Origin: Anaerolineae bacterium
Lineage (GTDB): Bacteria; Chloroflexota; Anaerolineae; 4572-78; J111
Length of the DNA: 35,008 nucleotides
Assembly: GCA_023151115.1 (NCBI GenBank)
Contig: JAKLJP010000060.1
Location: forward strand, 1 to 35,008
Direction: 5' to 3'
The position numbers were made by a program, and so were the translations under genes. The notes below the pieces were generated by a model. The model was not told where the DNA came from. It saw only the letters and a program-made list of their open reading frames with translations, and ran no database searches. This document shows positions 17,386-26,180 of this stretch, piece by piece (positions within the stretch are counted from its first letter, which is position 1; the number at the start of each line of letters is the position of its first letter).

Positions 17386-17632
17386 CTGCTGCAAGTTGGC
17401 CCCTGTAGAAACCTCGCAAGATTTGTTCAAGCCCTCGGTAAAATCTCCGCAAATCCCCGGCGCCAATCTCCGCATCTTATTTTCGCCGTGGTGAGCAGCC
17501 AATTCCCGGGTCCGGTAGAACTTTGGCATCCTGGCCACAAAGCCCGATGGACGAGAAATCAGAGCCGAGTTTGCCCATCTGACCGGGCTTGCGGACAGGC
17601 AAACACCTCGGCGTTACCTATGGATGGATACT
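17386..17632. other. Gap between convergent units; possible decayed coding sequence
   Basis: No intact gene or clear terminator is seen. One plus-strand frame reads like protein across two stops, ending in NFGILATKPDGREIRAEFAH and LTGLADRQTPRRYLW (about 17519-17621). It may be a degraded gene at the end of the defence operon, or chance. Confidence 0.25.
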
Positions 17633-18574
17633 TTAATTTTTTGCCAGCCAGCCGACAAAGCGCATTTGAAAGCGACCGGAGGTGGGGGTCAGACGGGTTA
17701 AATTGCCCCCATCGGCTTGAACCCGATAAAGATCAGTTCCTTCACGCTCACTAACCGTCGCCGCAAAGATTAACTCGGTGTTATCGGCTGACCAGGCATA
17801 GGCTAAAAATTGACCATCGAACCCGGCGGGAGATAACCTGGTGGGACTGGCCCCATCCCTGTTAATGGTGAACAGAGAAACTTGTTGATCGCAAAAGACA
17901 AAGCTGGAATAACCAATTTTCGCGCCGTCGGGCGACCAGACAGGTCCGTAGGCGCAGGATGCCTGGGCTAAGGGGGTTATGGAAGCGCTCGCCCGGTCTA
18001 CCACAAAAAGCATATTGCTGCCGCCGTCAGGAAGTTTACCTTCTTTGTCCTGGGGATTGGCAGTGATGGCAATGCGTTGTTCGTCGGGTGACCAGGCGGC
18101 GTAGTCTACCCTGGCGTCTAATGAGGTGGTTAAATTGCGCAAACTCCCCCCGTCCACCTCGCCGATATAAAGATCGGCGTCACTGGTGCTGCCGATACTT
18201 TTGATGAAGAGGAAGGCTTGCCCATCAGGGGCTAGGGTGAGGCTCTCATGAAAAATATCAGGGCTTTCATCGTGGGTGAGGCGGGTTAAGTTAGAACCAT
18301 CCGCGCCTACCAGATAAAGATCGGAAAGATACTGCCCGTTTATCTGTTGATAGCCCGTAAAAAGGAGGCGCTGGCTATCGGGCAGCCAAAACAGGGGTGG
18401 GGTGGTGACGATAGGCTCAGGTATGAGGCGCAAGGGATTGCTCCCATCGGCATTCATCACATACAAGTGACCATAAACACTGTCAATCGCAGCTCCATCC
18501 TCCCGACCAATGAAGGCCAGCCGGGTTCCATCGGGCGACCATATGATGGTTGGCTGATTGGCCTTGCGACAATC
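17633..18574 (-). pseudogene. Truncated PD40/TolB-type propeller gene
   Basis: The minus-strand frame encodes about 310 residues of beta-propeller repeats of the PD40/TolB type. Blades contain WSPDGTRLAFIG, YVMNADGSNPLRL, YLVGADGSNLTRL and a final FVGWLAKN, which matches the C-terminus of the neighbouring propeller proteins. The signal peptide, linker and first blades are absent and no start codon opens the conserved region; the first ATG (18466) falls in mid-blade. The frame follows in phase immediately after the TGA of the upstream propeller lipoprotein. It is best explained as a tandem duplicate that lost its 5' half. Readthrough of the single TGA would give a longer propeller, but I see no signal for that. 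Confidence 0.7.
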
Positions 18575-19936
18575 TCAATGGGACAGCCAGGCGACAAGGC
18601 GCTTGTAACCTGGAGTAGCGGTTAGAGTGGTTAAGTTACGACCAGCGGCGTCAATCCGGTAGAGGGTGTCATCAACAAGGTTGCTGCCGGCGGCGGCGCT
18701 AAAGATGAGTTGTTTGCTATCCGGCGTCCAAAGGTAATCTCCAATGCGACGTGCTTGACCATCATCAGGCGTGAGCCGGATAAGGAGAGTTCCATCGGCA
18801 TTAATGACAGCAAGTTGTTGCTTTTGGGGCTCATCGAAGGTCGTGGTATCGTATCTAAAGGCGATTTTTTGTCCATCGGGCGACCATTGAGGCTTCAAAA
18901 AAAAGTCCGGTACAGACAGCCCTTGGCGGTTTGAGCCATCGGCGTTAACGACGAAGAGATTCGATCCGTTTTTGTCTTCTCCCGCAAAGGCAAGCCGTTG
19001 ACCGTTGGGGGACCAAATCGGCTGTGTACCGGATAGTGTGACCAGGTAGGGTTGAAGGCTGACGACATCCACGATATAGAGGCCCCCATCAAACCAGCGA
19101 TAAGCTACTCGTAATCCGGTGGGTGATACAGCCAGTTGAAACGGCCAGGCGCAGCAAGGAGGCTCCGGCACAGACTGCCGGCAAGTGAGACAGGTTAAGC
19201 CGGCGCCATTGGCCTGAATCATGTAAATATTGCCATAATCTGTTTCTTTTGTTTTATCATAGCCGACAAAGAGCAGGCGCTCGCTGTGGGGCAGCCAGCG
19301 GGGGAGGTTGTAGTCGGTGTCAACGCTGATTGTCTCCGGCGTAAGGCGGTGTGGGTTGCTGCCGTCAACATTTATCACATATAACCCGTCGCGTGGACCG
19401 GAGGAGCCGCCCACAAAAGCCAGCCGGGACCCATCGGACGACCAGAGCGGCGCTCCGGCGGCTACCTTTAGATCGTTCCTCATTACTTGGGTTAAATCAC
19501 TGCCATCTGTGTTAATCGTATAGAGGCTATGATTCAGGGTAGAGAAAGCAATCCTCTTGCCATCCGTTGATAGCGATAAGTCCGGCCCACCCACTTCCGG
19601 CTCACTAAAATCTGGCATCTCGGCCAGGCGAGTTGACGTTCCATTCGGCTCTAAACGAGCCAGGTAATAGATTCCTCTCACCCCTTCTATATAAAGAAGG
19701 GGCCGGTTGAACATGGCGGTCGGTTCAAGCGGTTGGGGCGTGTCAAGAGGTAGAGAGGTGGCCGGTGGTGTGGGGCTGGGCAGCTTCGGGAGTAAGGCTA
19801 TGGTGGGCGTGATGGTAGAGATGGGCCAAATGACAGGTTCATCAGTAACAGCAACCGTATCGAGTGTTGAACGGTTACAAGCCGAAATTAGGCTCCACAT
19901 CAATAGACCCAACAAAATAAGGTGTTGTTTTTTCAT
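18575..19936 (-). CDS. Secreted lipoprotein with PD40/TolB-like propeller
   Basis: A 453-residue lipoprotein. The N-terminus MKKQHLILLGLLMWSLISAC has a basic start, a hydrophobic core and a lipobox (LISAC, Cys20). A Thr/Pro-rich linker (about residues 35-75) leads to a propeller of PD40 repeats, with motifs such as LSTDGKRIAFS, YTINTDGSDL, WSSDGSRLAFVG and YVINVDGSNPHRL, closing with VAWLSH. Such propellers bind proteins or ligands outside the cell. Its blades closely resemble the ectodomain of the kinase at 20715-23033. The ATG directly abuts the stop of the FHA gene upstream, with no ribosome site, so it is probably translationally coupled in the same operon. Confidence 0.85.
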   Translation of the reverse strand: MKKQHLILLGLLMWSLISACNRSTLDTVAVTDEPVIWPISTITPTIALLPKLPSPTPPATSLPLDTPQPLEPTAMFNRPLLYIEGVRGIYYLARLEPNGTSTRLAEMPDFSEPEVGGPDLSLSTDGKRIAFSTLNHSLYTINTDGSDLTQVMRNDLKVAAGAPLWSSDGSRLAFVGGSSGPRDGLYVINVDGSNPHRLTPETISVDTDYNLPRWLPHSERLLFVGYDKTKETDYGNIYMIQANGAGLTCLTCRQSVPEPPCCAWPFQLAVSPTGLRVAYRWFDGGLYIVDVVSLQPYLVTLSGTQPIWSPNGQRLAFAGEDKNGSNLFVVNADGSNRQGLSVPDFFLKPQWSPDGQKIAFRYDTTTFDEPQKQQLAVINADGTLLIRLTPDDGQARRIGDYLWTPDSKQLIFSAAAGSNLVDDTLYRIDAAGRNLTTLTATPGYKRLVAWLSH

Positions 19937-20578
19937 TTAAGGATTTAAGATCAGGCTATAACCCACTCCCCGCCGGGTTACAATAAATTCGGTCCCGGGC
20001 GCAAGCTGGCGCAACTGCTGGCGTAGGTTGCTAACCATCCGGTCAAGCGCCTGGTCATCCAGGATGGGATCGTAGTCACGCTGCCAGAGGGCTTTGGCGC
20101 AACTGGCTCGCGTACACAGGTCGTAGGCATGGTGGTAAAGGTGCTGCATCAGGCGCAGTTGGGTTGGAGTGAGCGCAAGCGGATGTTGGTCAAGGAAATA
20201 CAATTGCCGGGCTTCATCGTAGGTCAGGCGGCTGTGCCTAACCGGGGCAGTGGCGGCCCCATCTTCAAAGCGGAACAAAGGCTCCGACCAGCCCAGACCA
20301 ATTTTATCTTCATGGCGTAAGCGATAAGGGGCACGCAGCGGCTGTGCTTGACCATTGACAAACGTCCCGTTGGCGCTCTGAATATCATGCAAGATGTAGC
20401 GGCCGGCTTCATCCCGTTCGATCCGGGCATGGAGGCGAGACACCACCGGCCGGTTTACAACGATGTGGCAGGTAGGCGAACGCCCGATGGTACAAACATC
20501 AACGTTGAGGATAAATTCGCCGGGCTGAAGGTCGGCTTGTAAAGCCATAAGCTTGGCGGCTTCGCCCGAAATTAACAT
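19937..20578 (-). CDS. FHA domain - winged-helix regulator
   Basis: A 213-residue fusion. Residues about 22-100 form an FHA domain, which binds phosphothreonine: IGRSPTCHIVV (Arg33), VVSRLHARIE (Ser47-x-x-His50) and SANGTFVNG (Asn70). Residues about 115-212 form an OmpR/PhoB-type winged helix, with LTPTQLRLMQHLYHH and ending in VTRRGVGYSLIL, the usual wing. It should bind DNA and dock on a phosphorylated partner. The ribosome site AAGGAG lies 6 bp before the ATG. The neighbouring membrane Ser/Thr kinase is the natural source of its phosphopeptide, so kinase and regulator may form a transmembrane switch. That link is inferred from adjacency. Confidence 0.87.
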   Translation of the reverse strand: MLISGEAAKLMALQADLQPGEFILNVDVCTIGRSPTCHIVVNRPVVSRLHARIERDEAGRYILHDIQSANGTFVNGQAQPLRAPYRLRHEDKIGLGWSEPLFRFEDGAATAPVRHSRLTYDEARQLYFLDQHPLALTPTQLRLMQHLYHHAYDLCTRASCAKALWQRDYDPILDDQALDRMVSNLRQQLRQLAPGTEFIVTRRGVGYSLILNP

Positions 20579-20714
20579 GCTGATCTCCTTCGCAAAAAAG
20601 ATGACCGCTCAACTCTCTTTACTATAACCGGAATTGCTCTTTCTAAACCTGAGCGATGTCTGACGATTGGCTGATTGAGCTAAAAACCTGGGCGAACACC
20701 TCGCTCTCAAACCA

Positions 20715-23033
20715 TTAATTCGGTAGCCAACCAATAAAGTTCTTTTGATTCAAAGTCTGGGTTAGGCGGGTCAAATGGCTGCCGTCGGCCTGCACCAGAA
20801 AAAAGTCGGTGTTATAGAAATTGTCCAGAAAATCGGCCTCATTGCCCTGAACACCCCCATTGGAGGAAAAGAGCAACTGCTGCCCGTCCGGCGACCAATC
20901 AAACTGATAAACCAAGAAATTGTCGGGGGTTAGCTTAAGGCGCTGTGTCCCATCCGCGTTAACCACAAATAGCCCCTCGGCCGAGGCGAAAGCAATGCTT
21001 TGCCCATCCGGCGACCAAACGATGTCACCTAGCGCGGCGATGGGCAGTTGGCTCAGGTTGGAGCCATCGGGATTAACCACGTAGATACTCTGCTCCCCAC
21101 TGTTGACATCATAAGCGCCGAAGGCGATCCGCTGCTGATCCGGCGACCAACCAGGATAACTCACATCTTTATCGAGGTTCGCCGTCAAATTGCGCGGCTC
21201 GCCTCCCTCAATATCACGGATATAAATGTCGTCGCCATTCTCATAAATAAATTGCTGTCCATTGGCTGAGAGGATATGGTCAAGGGTAGGATCGGGATCA
21301 AGCCCCACATCACAGGTCAGACAGCTCAAGTTAGCGCCATCAGCCTGAATAAGATAGAGTTGCCATCTGGCTCGCTCTAAACCTTTAAAGAGGATACGTT
21401 GACTATCAGGCAGCCAAATGGGATCCTGGATGGGTAGCTCGATAGTTTCAGGGCCAATTAACTGCCGGTTACTCCCATCGGCATTGACCACATACAAGCG
21501 ATTACCCTCCACGTCAGGACCGCTCATCAAGGCCAGACGAGCGCCATCCGGCGACCAGCCAGAGCCGAAGCTATATGAATTGTCGCCGGTTAAATGGATT
21601 AAGCCGCTCCCATCGAGATTGGCGATATAAAGTTCACTCTGCAGAGAACTATCATCTTGAGCAGCCAGGGCAATGTGCCGCCCATCCGGCGAGAGGGAGA
21701 TCGGGGTAAAGGGGGGTATCTCCAGGTCAAGCTCGGCTAAAATCACTGTCGCGCCATCCGCGTTCATGCGAACCAGCTTGTTGTTCTCGGTGAAAAGAAA
21801 CGAGGAATTTAACGGGGAAACCGGCGGCGGGGTAGACGTGGCCGGGGCCGGCAGCGGCGTAGGGGTCGGTGTCAGAGGCGTAGCGGTGGCCGGTAGACGG
21901 GTAGGGGGCGGCAGCGTGGCCGTAGCAGGGGGAGAGGGCCGGGTCGTCGAGACGGGCGTAGGGCTGGGCATAAGCTGATATTTGACAATCTGGGCTGTGG
22001 TTACGGTGGGCGCCGGCGCGTTGGCTAAGACGCGCTCCACGCCCTGGTAAACCCAAGTCAGGCCCATTGTGGTTAATCCGGCCAAAACTACCACGCCTAC
22101 AGCCATAACCCCCAGCCACACAGGAGAAAGCCACCCGCTTTTGGCTGGCGACGGCTGACTTTCCGGCTCGATCACGGCCAGCTCAGGTGTTTGCTCTGGC
22201 GGCTGAATTGGCTCCACTACAGAAGACCAGGAGATGGTCAAGGCCCGGCGAAACGTCTCAACCGAGTCGAAGCGTTTGGCGGTGGTCAGTTCCATCGCTG
22301 TGAGCACCGCCTGCTCGACGTGCGGGCTAAGCTGAGGCCAGTAGCGGCGCGGCGGCGTCAGCGGCGCTTCATGAACCAGGCGATCAATAGCATCAGGCGG
22401 GCGCTGGCCGGTGAGCATGGTGTAGAGCGTGGCCCCCAAGGCATAGATGTCGCTGCGAGCATCGGTCCGTCCCCGGCCATACTGCTCCGGTGGGGCATAA
22501 CCAAAGGTAACGCCTCGGGCGCCGGTAGTGGTTTTGAGTTGTTCATCGTACAGTTTCGACAGGCCAAAATCAACTAACATCGCCCGGCCGGCGGGGGTGA
22601 TGATGATATTTTGGGGCTTGATGTCGCGGTGGATGATGGGCGGGTCTTGCCGGTGGAGGTAGGCCAGGGCCTGGCAGACCTGGTCAATCCAGGCCAGGGC
22701 GGTCTCCTCGCTCAACGGGCGGGCTTGCGCCCGGAGCAGGTGAAACAGACTATGGCCTTCAACAAAGTCCATCACCAGATACTGGCTTTGACTTGGCCGG
22801 GTGAAATGGTCAATCACGCGAGGGAGATTGGGGTGGCGTAACCGGGCCAGGATCAGGGCTTCGCGCTCAAACTGGCGTTGGGCTTCGGGTTCCGCATTGA
22901 GATTTTCTTTTATGGCGCAGGCTTGTCGAAGCGCCAGATCATAAGCTTGATAAACTGCGCCAAAGCCGCCTTGTCCAACAAGTTTATCAATGCGGTAACG
23001 CTCATTAAGAATTTCCCCAAGGATCAGCGGCAT
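20715..23033 (-). CDS. Membrane Ser/Thr kinase with PD40 propeller ectodomain
   Basis: A 772-residue Hanks-type kinase. The cytoplasmic kinase domain (about residues 13-265) has the glycine loop GQGGFGAVY (20-28), Lys42 in AIKEN, the catalytic loop HRDIKPQN (135-142, Asp137), DFG (155-157) and APPEQY, so all key residues are present. A transmembrane helix spans about 303-325. A Pro/Thr-rich linker (about 350-405) leads to an extracellular PD40 propeller, with blades such as LSPDGRHIALAA, YVVNADGSNRQL and WSPDGQSIAFAS, ending FIGWLPN. This is a receptor kinase that senses outside signals. The FHA-winged-helix regulator and propeller lipoprotein follow it on the same strand. Confidence 0.9.
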   Translation of the reverse strand: MPLILGEILNERYRIDKLVGQGGFGAVYQAYDLALRQACAIKENLNAEPEAQRQFEREALILARLRHPNLPRVIDHFTRPSQSQYLVMDFVEGHSLFHLLRAQARPLSEETALAWIDQVCQALAYLHRQDPPIIHRDIKPQNIIITPAGRAMLVDFGLSKLYDEQLKTTTGARGVTFGYAPPEQYGRGRTDARSDIYALGATLYTMLTGQRPPDAIDRLVHEAPLTPPRRYWPQLSPHVEQAVLTAMELTTAKRFDSVETFRRALTISWSSVVEPIQPPEQTPELAVIEPESQPSPAKSGWLSPVWLGVMAVGVVVLAGLTTMGLTWVYQGVERVLANAPAPTVTTAQIVKYQLMPSPTPVSTTRPSPPATATLPPPTRLPATATPLTPTPTPLPAPATSTPPPVSPLNSSFLFTENNKLVRMNADGATVILAELDLEIPPFTPISLSPDGRHIALAAQDDSSLQSELYIANLDGSGLIHLTGDNSYSFGSGWSPDGARLALMSGPDVEGNRLYVVNADGSNRQLIGPETIELPIQDPIWLPDSQRILFKGLERARWQLYLIQADGANLSCLTCDVGLDPDPTLDHILSANGQQFIYENGDDIYIRDIEGGEPRNLTANLDKDVSYPGWSPDQQRIAFGAYDVNSGEQSIYVVNPDGSNLSQLPIAALGDIVWSPDGQSIAFASAEGLFVVNADGTQRLKLTPDNFLVYQFDWSPDGQQLLFSSNGGVQGNEADFLDNFYNTDFFLVQADGSHLTRLTQTLNQKNFIGWLPN

Positions 23034-23162
23034 TGTCGTTTGGACTTGAGGGCTACAAGGAAGGGTGTGCTAAAGCCAACTGGCGTAATGTCCACTACTT
23101 ACCTTTCTCCACTCTTCTTTTCAGGGCTTCATTGAAGGCAGCAAACCAGTCGGGTTGAATGC

Positions 23163-23627
23163 TCAGAGGCACAGGATTTTGGCCCATTGCGCCGTAACGT
23201 ACACTGCCGTTTGATAGCAGACCATAAGCACAGCGCCGTGAATGATCCAGCGAAACCCTACCGGCGCCCCCGCAAATTGGAACCTAACTTTTTCTGTGAC
23301 AATCACCAAACTTCCGATGAGCGAGAAAAACACGGTCAGCGTGAAAAGGGGTGGTTGCCCAGCGCCGGCGTAGGCCAGGAGGGCAAAGGGCAAGTCATGC
23401 ACCAAACCGCAAACGAAAAACGTCATCAAGACCGCTATCGGCCGCGGCAGATGTTTGCGCAAGAGACGATAGCCATAATAACGCAGATAGTATCCCCAAA
23501 CGGGATTCCAGTATTGCCAGAACTCGGTGAAAGACGCGGCCCCAAAAGGTTTGGCCAGGAAATTGATGGCCTGATCTTTGGCTGAGCGCCCCAGGCGACG
23601 CGTGATGTATGCTGTCAGTGAGATCAT
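23163..23627 (-). CDS. Small MBOAT-like membrane protein
   Basis: A 154-residue membrane protein with about four hydrophobic helices. The segment SFTEFWQYWNPVWGYYLRY, then LPRPIAVLMTFFVCGLVHDL, resembles the FWRRWN and (S/C)GxxHD blocks of membrane-bound O-acyltransferases, including the conserved His. Full MBOAT proteins are 350-500 residues, so this is either a short stand-alone version or a partner subunit. The ATG at 23627 lies 11 bp after the stop of the acyltransferase gene upstream, so the two are probably co-expressed. The same frame extends further upstream but inside the acyltransferase gene, where it does not look like protein. Confidence 0.65.
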   Translation of the reverse strand: MISLTAYITRRLGRSAKDQAINFLAKPFGAASFTEFWQYWNPVWGYYLRYYGYRLLRKHLPRPIAVLMTFFVCGLVHDLPFALLAYAGAGQPPLFTLTVFFSLIGSLVIVTEKVRFQFAGAPVGFRWIIHGAVLMVCYQTAVYVTAQWAKILCL

Positions 23628-23638
23628 AGCCTCATGGC

Positions 23639-24853
23639 TTAAACGATCTTTTCTTCCAGACGGATAGAGGTTGCAGGCGGGATAAGCTCCCGTGGCTTCA
23701 AGCCAAACAGGAAGCGCAGCCCGTTGAACCGTCTGATCAGGAGTTCGTAGAGAGTCATGATGATTACAAACGAAACGACGGCCAGGAGCAGATACTTGGG
23801 CAGCACACCCAACGGGCCGTCCATCAAGCAAAAGCCAATAATGACGATGACCGTCTGGTGCAGAATGTAAAAGGGCAACGAGGCTTCGCCGGCATAGACC
23901 AGAAAGTTGTTCTTGAAGTTGAAATAGCGCCGGCCCAGGCCAAGAATGGCCAGCAGCCAGAACCACGAGTTGAACACACGCAGGATGCTTCGTAAGATGT
24001 ACCCTGGCGAACCATAGGCGGCATCGTTAGCCATGTACAAGATCAGTCCTACGGTTATGGTCAGCCCGGCCAGAACCGCAGCGATGAGGTAGTGTCGCCG
24101 GATGGCCTGCTCGAAGCGCGCGTCGGCCATGAGGAGATAGCCAATAATCAGCCAGCCCAGGTAGACAAAGATATTCCAGCCGCCGAAGTTGCGGAAGCCT
24201 ATACCCTCCGGGTCGAGCATCACCTCAAAGATCAACAGCGGCGCTGGCAGCAAGAAAATAAGCCCCGGTTTGGTCAACCAGGCTACCAGGCCGGCCATAA
24301 ACCATTGACCTGTCTCGGTTTTGAAAAAGAGAAACAGAGGCAGGGTCAGCAGGGAGAAGACAAACAGCACCTGTAGATACCACAAATGCAGACCCATCCA
24401 GGCAAAGTAGCCGCCAAAGGCATAGAAGCCATCGAAGTAGTGGGGATAAAATTCCAGGAATGAGCCGCTGAAGGGAGGTACGGTCTCCGATTGGCCGCTC
24501 ACACTCTCGATGTAGACTTGAGGCGGGATCAACACCAGAATACCGAAGATAAGCGGGATCAACAGCCGGGTGACGCGCTCGCGCAGGTAGGCCCCGCTGC
24601 GGCGAAGGTTGAGCGCGTAATAGGCGCTGGCCCCGGACAAAATGAAGAAGAGAGGCATCAGCCATTGGGAAACAATCGCCACAAAAATGCTCATCCCAAA
24701 GTCTAGTTGATTATTTTTTACGTGCCAGCCCTCGTCATTGAAGAAACGGGCGCAGTGGAACAGAAAGACAGCCAATGTCGCCAGCACCCGCAGCCAGTCA
24801 ATATCCCAGCGGCGTTGCGGTCCGATTAATGATGGGTTGCTTCGACTATTCAT
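23639..24853 (-). CDS. Acyltransferase family 3 (OpgC-like) membrane protein
   Basis: A 404-residue integral membrane acyltransferase with about ten helices. The N-terminal block DIDWLRVLATLAVFLFHCAR carries the family's catalytic-type His, and PLFFILSGASAYYAL follows. Later segments WYLQVLFVFSLL and SLPFYILHQTVIVIIGF are typical of the OpgC/glucan-succinyltransferase branch. Members transfer acyl groups to sugars or glucans at the membrane. AAGGAG lies just upstream of the ATG. It is followed closely by the small MBOAT-like gene. The substrate cannot be deduced. Confidence 0.85.
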   Translation of the reverse strand: MNSRSNPSLIGPQRRWDIDWLRVLATLAVFLFHCARFFNDEGWHVKNNQLDFGMSIFVAIVSQWLMPLFFILSGASAYYALNLRRSGAYLRERVTRLLIPLIFGILVLIPPQVYIESVSGQSETVPPFSGSFLEFYPHYFDGFYAFGGYFAWMGLHLWYLQVLFVFSLLTLPLFLFFKTETGQWFMAGLVAWLTKPGLIFLLPAPLLIFEVMLDPEGIGFRNFGGWNIFVYLGWLIIGYLLMADARFEQAIRRHYLIAAVLAGLTITVGLILYMANDAAYGSPGYILRSILRVFNSWFWLLAILGLGRRYFNFKNNFLVYAGEASLPFYILHQTVIVIIGFCLMDGPLGVLPKYLLLAVVSFVIIMTLYELLIRRFNGLRFLFGLKPRELIPPATSIRLEEKIV

Positions 24854-24903
24854 CAGTCTCCTTATCGCTTTTTACTTTTGATCTCGAAAATAAAAAATTT
24901 CCC

Positions 24904-25323
24904 TCACTCTTGTTGGGGTGAACATTGTCGCCAGACAGACCGGATTGTCTCAAAAAGAGTTTCGACTGCGACGCCTTTTTCAAGGAAGGCATCAACCCCC
25001 GCCCGAATGGCTTGTAACCGGGTGTCTGCGTCACCGTAAAGGGTTAGGGCCACTACCCCCAGCAGCGGGTAGCGAGCTTTGATTTGCCGGGTGGCGCAGA
25101 AACCATCCAATCCCGGCATGGCCAGATCCATCAGGATAATATCTGGCGCCAGGTGGTGGGCTAGTTCCACCGCTGCCAGCCCATCGGCGGCCTCACCACT
25201 GATTTCCAGATCGCCGGCTAACGATAACACCGTCCGCAGGCTTTGCCGGACCTGGCTGAGGTCGTCTACAATCAAGACCTTGATTTTAGGGCGTTCCGGC
25301 GCTGGCGTTGCTTCGAAACACAT
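24904..25323 (-). CDS. Stand-alone response regulator receiver protein
   Basis: A 139-residue receiver domain with no output domain. The acidic pair is Asp20-Asp21 (VLIVDDLSQV), the phosphorylation site Asp66 (IILMDLAMPGLDG), and the conserved Thr/Lys pair is seen in VVALTLY and FLEKGV. It closely resembles the receiver of the NarL-type regulator upstream. It may compete for phosphate from the same kinase or act through protein contacts. A minus-strand terminator (25402-25428) separates it from the upstream pair, so it is its own transcription unit; TATACT about 25 bp upstream of the ATG may be its -10. Confidence 0.88.
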   Translation of the reverse strand: MCFEATPAPERPKIKVLIVDDLSQVRQSLRTVLSLAGDLEISGEAADGLAAVELAHHLAPDIILMDLAMPGLDGFCATRQIKARYPLLGVVALTLYGDADTRLQAIRAGVDAFLEKGVAVETLFETIRSVWRQCSPQQE

Positions 25324-25401
25324 TTGTTTGCCCTCTGCAAATCAGAGTATAACCCTTTCCTACTCGGCTGGCATCAGATAGATGGAGTATCTTGCAGTCA
25401 T

Positions 25402-25428
25402 AAAAAAGACCGATCACTTGATCGGTCT
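25402..25428 (-). terminator. Rho-independent terminator of the two-component operon
   Basis: On the minus strand a perfect 10-bp stem AGACCGATCA/TGATCGGTCT with a 2-nt loop is followed by TTTTTT. It lies about 75 bp downstream of the NarL-type regulator stop. Confidence 0.85.
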
Positions 25429-25502
25429 GCGAAAGTAGCCGGCTACATCGCCGGTTGTAGGACTGGAGATGTAGTACATCTTGACAGGTGAAGGGCTGCT
25501 TG

Positions 25503-26180
25503 CTATTTGGTTTTGACCAAACCGACCTTAAGGGCGTAGATAGCGGCCTGGGTGCGGTCGGCCAGGTGAAGCTTGGTCAGAATATTGCTGACGTGCGTTT
25601 TGACGGTCTTCTGGCTGATGATAAGCTGTTGAGCAATCTCGCGGTTGTTCAACCCGGTGGCGATGAGCCGCAGCACCTCCAACTCCCGCTCGGTCAATTC
25701 GGCTAAATCGGTTTCCCCAACCTCGGTTCGCTCGACGGTTGGTGGTTGCCCGGCTCTGGCGGCTACTTGCTGCATCAGCTTTTTGGTGATATTTGGGTGC
25801 AAGGGAACTTCGCCCCGCTGCGCGGCCTGGATTGCTTTAACCAGATCATCCGGGTTCACATCTTTGAGCAGGTAACCCAGGGCGCCGGCCTCGATGGCCG
25901 GGAAAACTTTGTCGTCCTCAGCAAAACTGGTCAGGGCCAGTACCTGGGTGGTGGGGCTGAAGCTGCGAATCTGACGGGTGGCGGCAATACCATCCAGGTG
26001 CGGCATAACCAAATCCATCAAGACCACGTCAGGTTGGAGCTGGCGAACCTGCTCGACCGCTTGCAGGCCATCGGCCGCTTCACCCACCACTTCAATTTCC
26101 TGGTGTAGTTCCAGGAAAGTATGCAACCCCTGCCGTACCATCGGATGGTCATCCACAATCAAAACCCGAATTTTAGCCAC
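25503..26180 (-). CDS. NarL/FixJ-type response regulator
   Basis: A 225-residue two-domain response regulator. The receiver domain (about residues 4-120) has Asp10-Asp11, phospho-acceptor Asp56 (VVLMDLVMPHLDG) and a Lys in LLKDV. The LuxR-type helix-turn-helix (about 158-222) reads LTERELEVLRLIATGLNNRE and then TVKTHVSNILTKL, with the usual DRTQAAIYAL ending. The start is GTG at 26180 behind a GGAG site, inside the end of the kinase gene (8-nt overlap), so the pair is translationally coupled. Its partner is clearly the adjoining histidine kinase. Target genes are not evident. Confidence 0.92.
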   Translation of the reverse strand: MAKIRVLIVDDHPMVRQGLHTFLELHQEIEVVGEAADGLQAVEQVRQLQPDVVLMDLVMPHLDGIAATRQIRSFSPTTQVLALTSFAEDDKVFPAIEAGALGYLLKDVNPDDLVKAIQAAQRGEVPLHPNITKKLMQQVAARAGQPPTVERTEVGETDLAELTERELEVLRLIATGLNNREIAQQLIISQKTVKTHVSNILTKLHLADRTQAAIYALKVGLVKTK

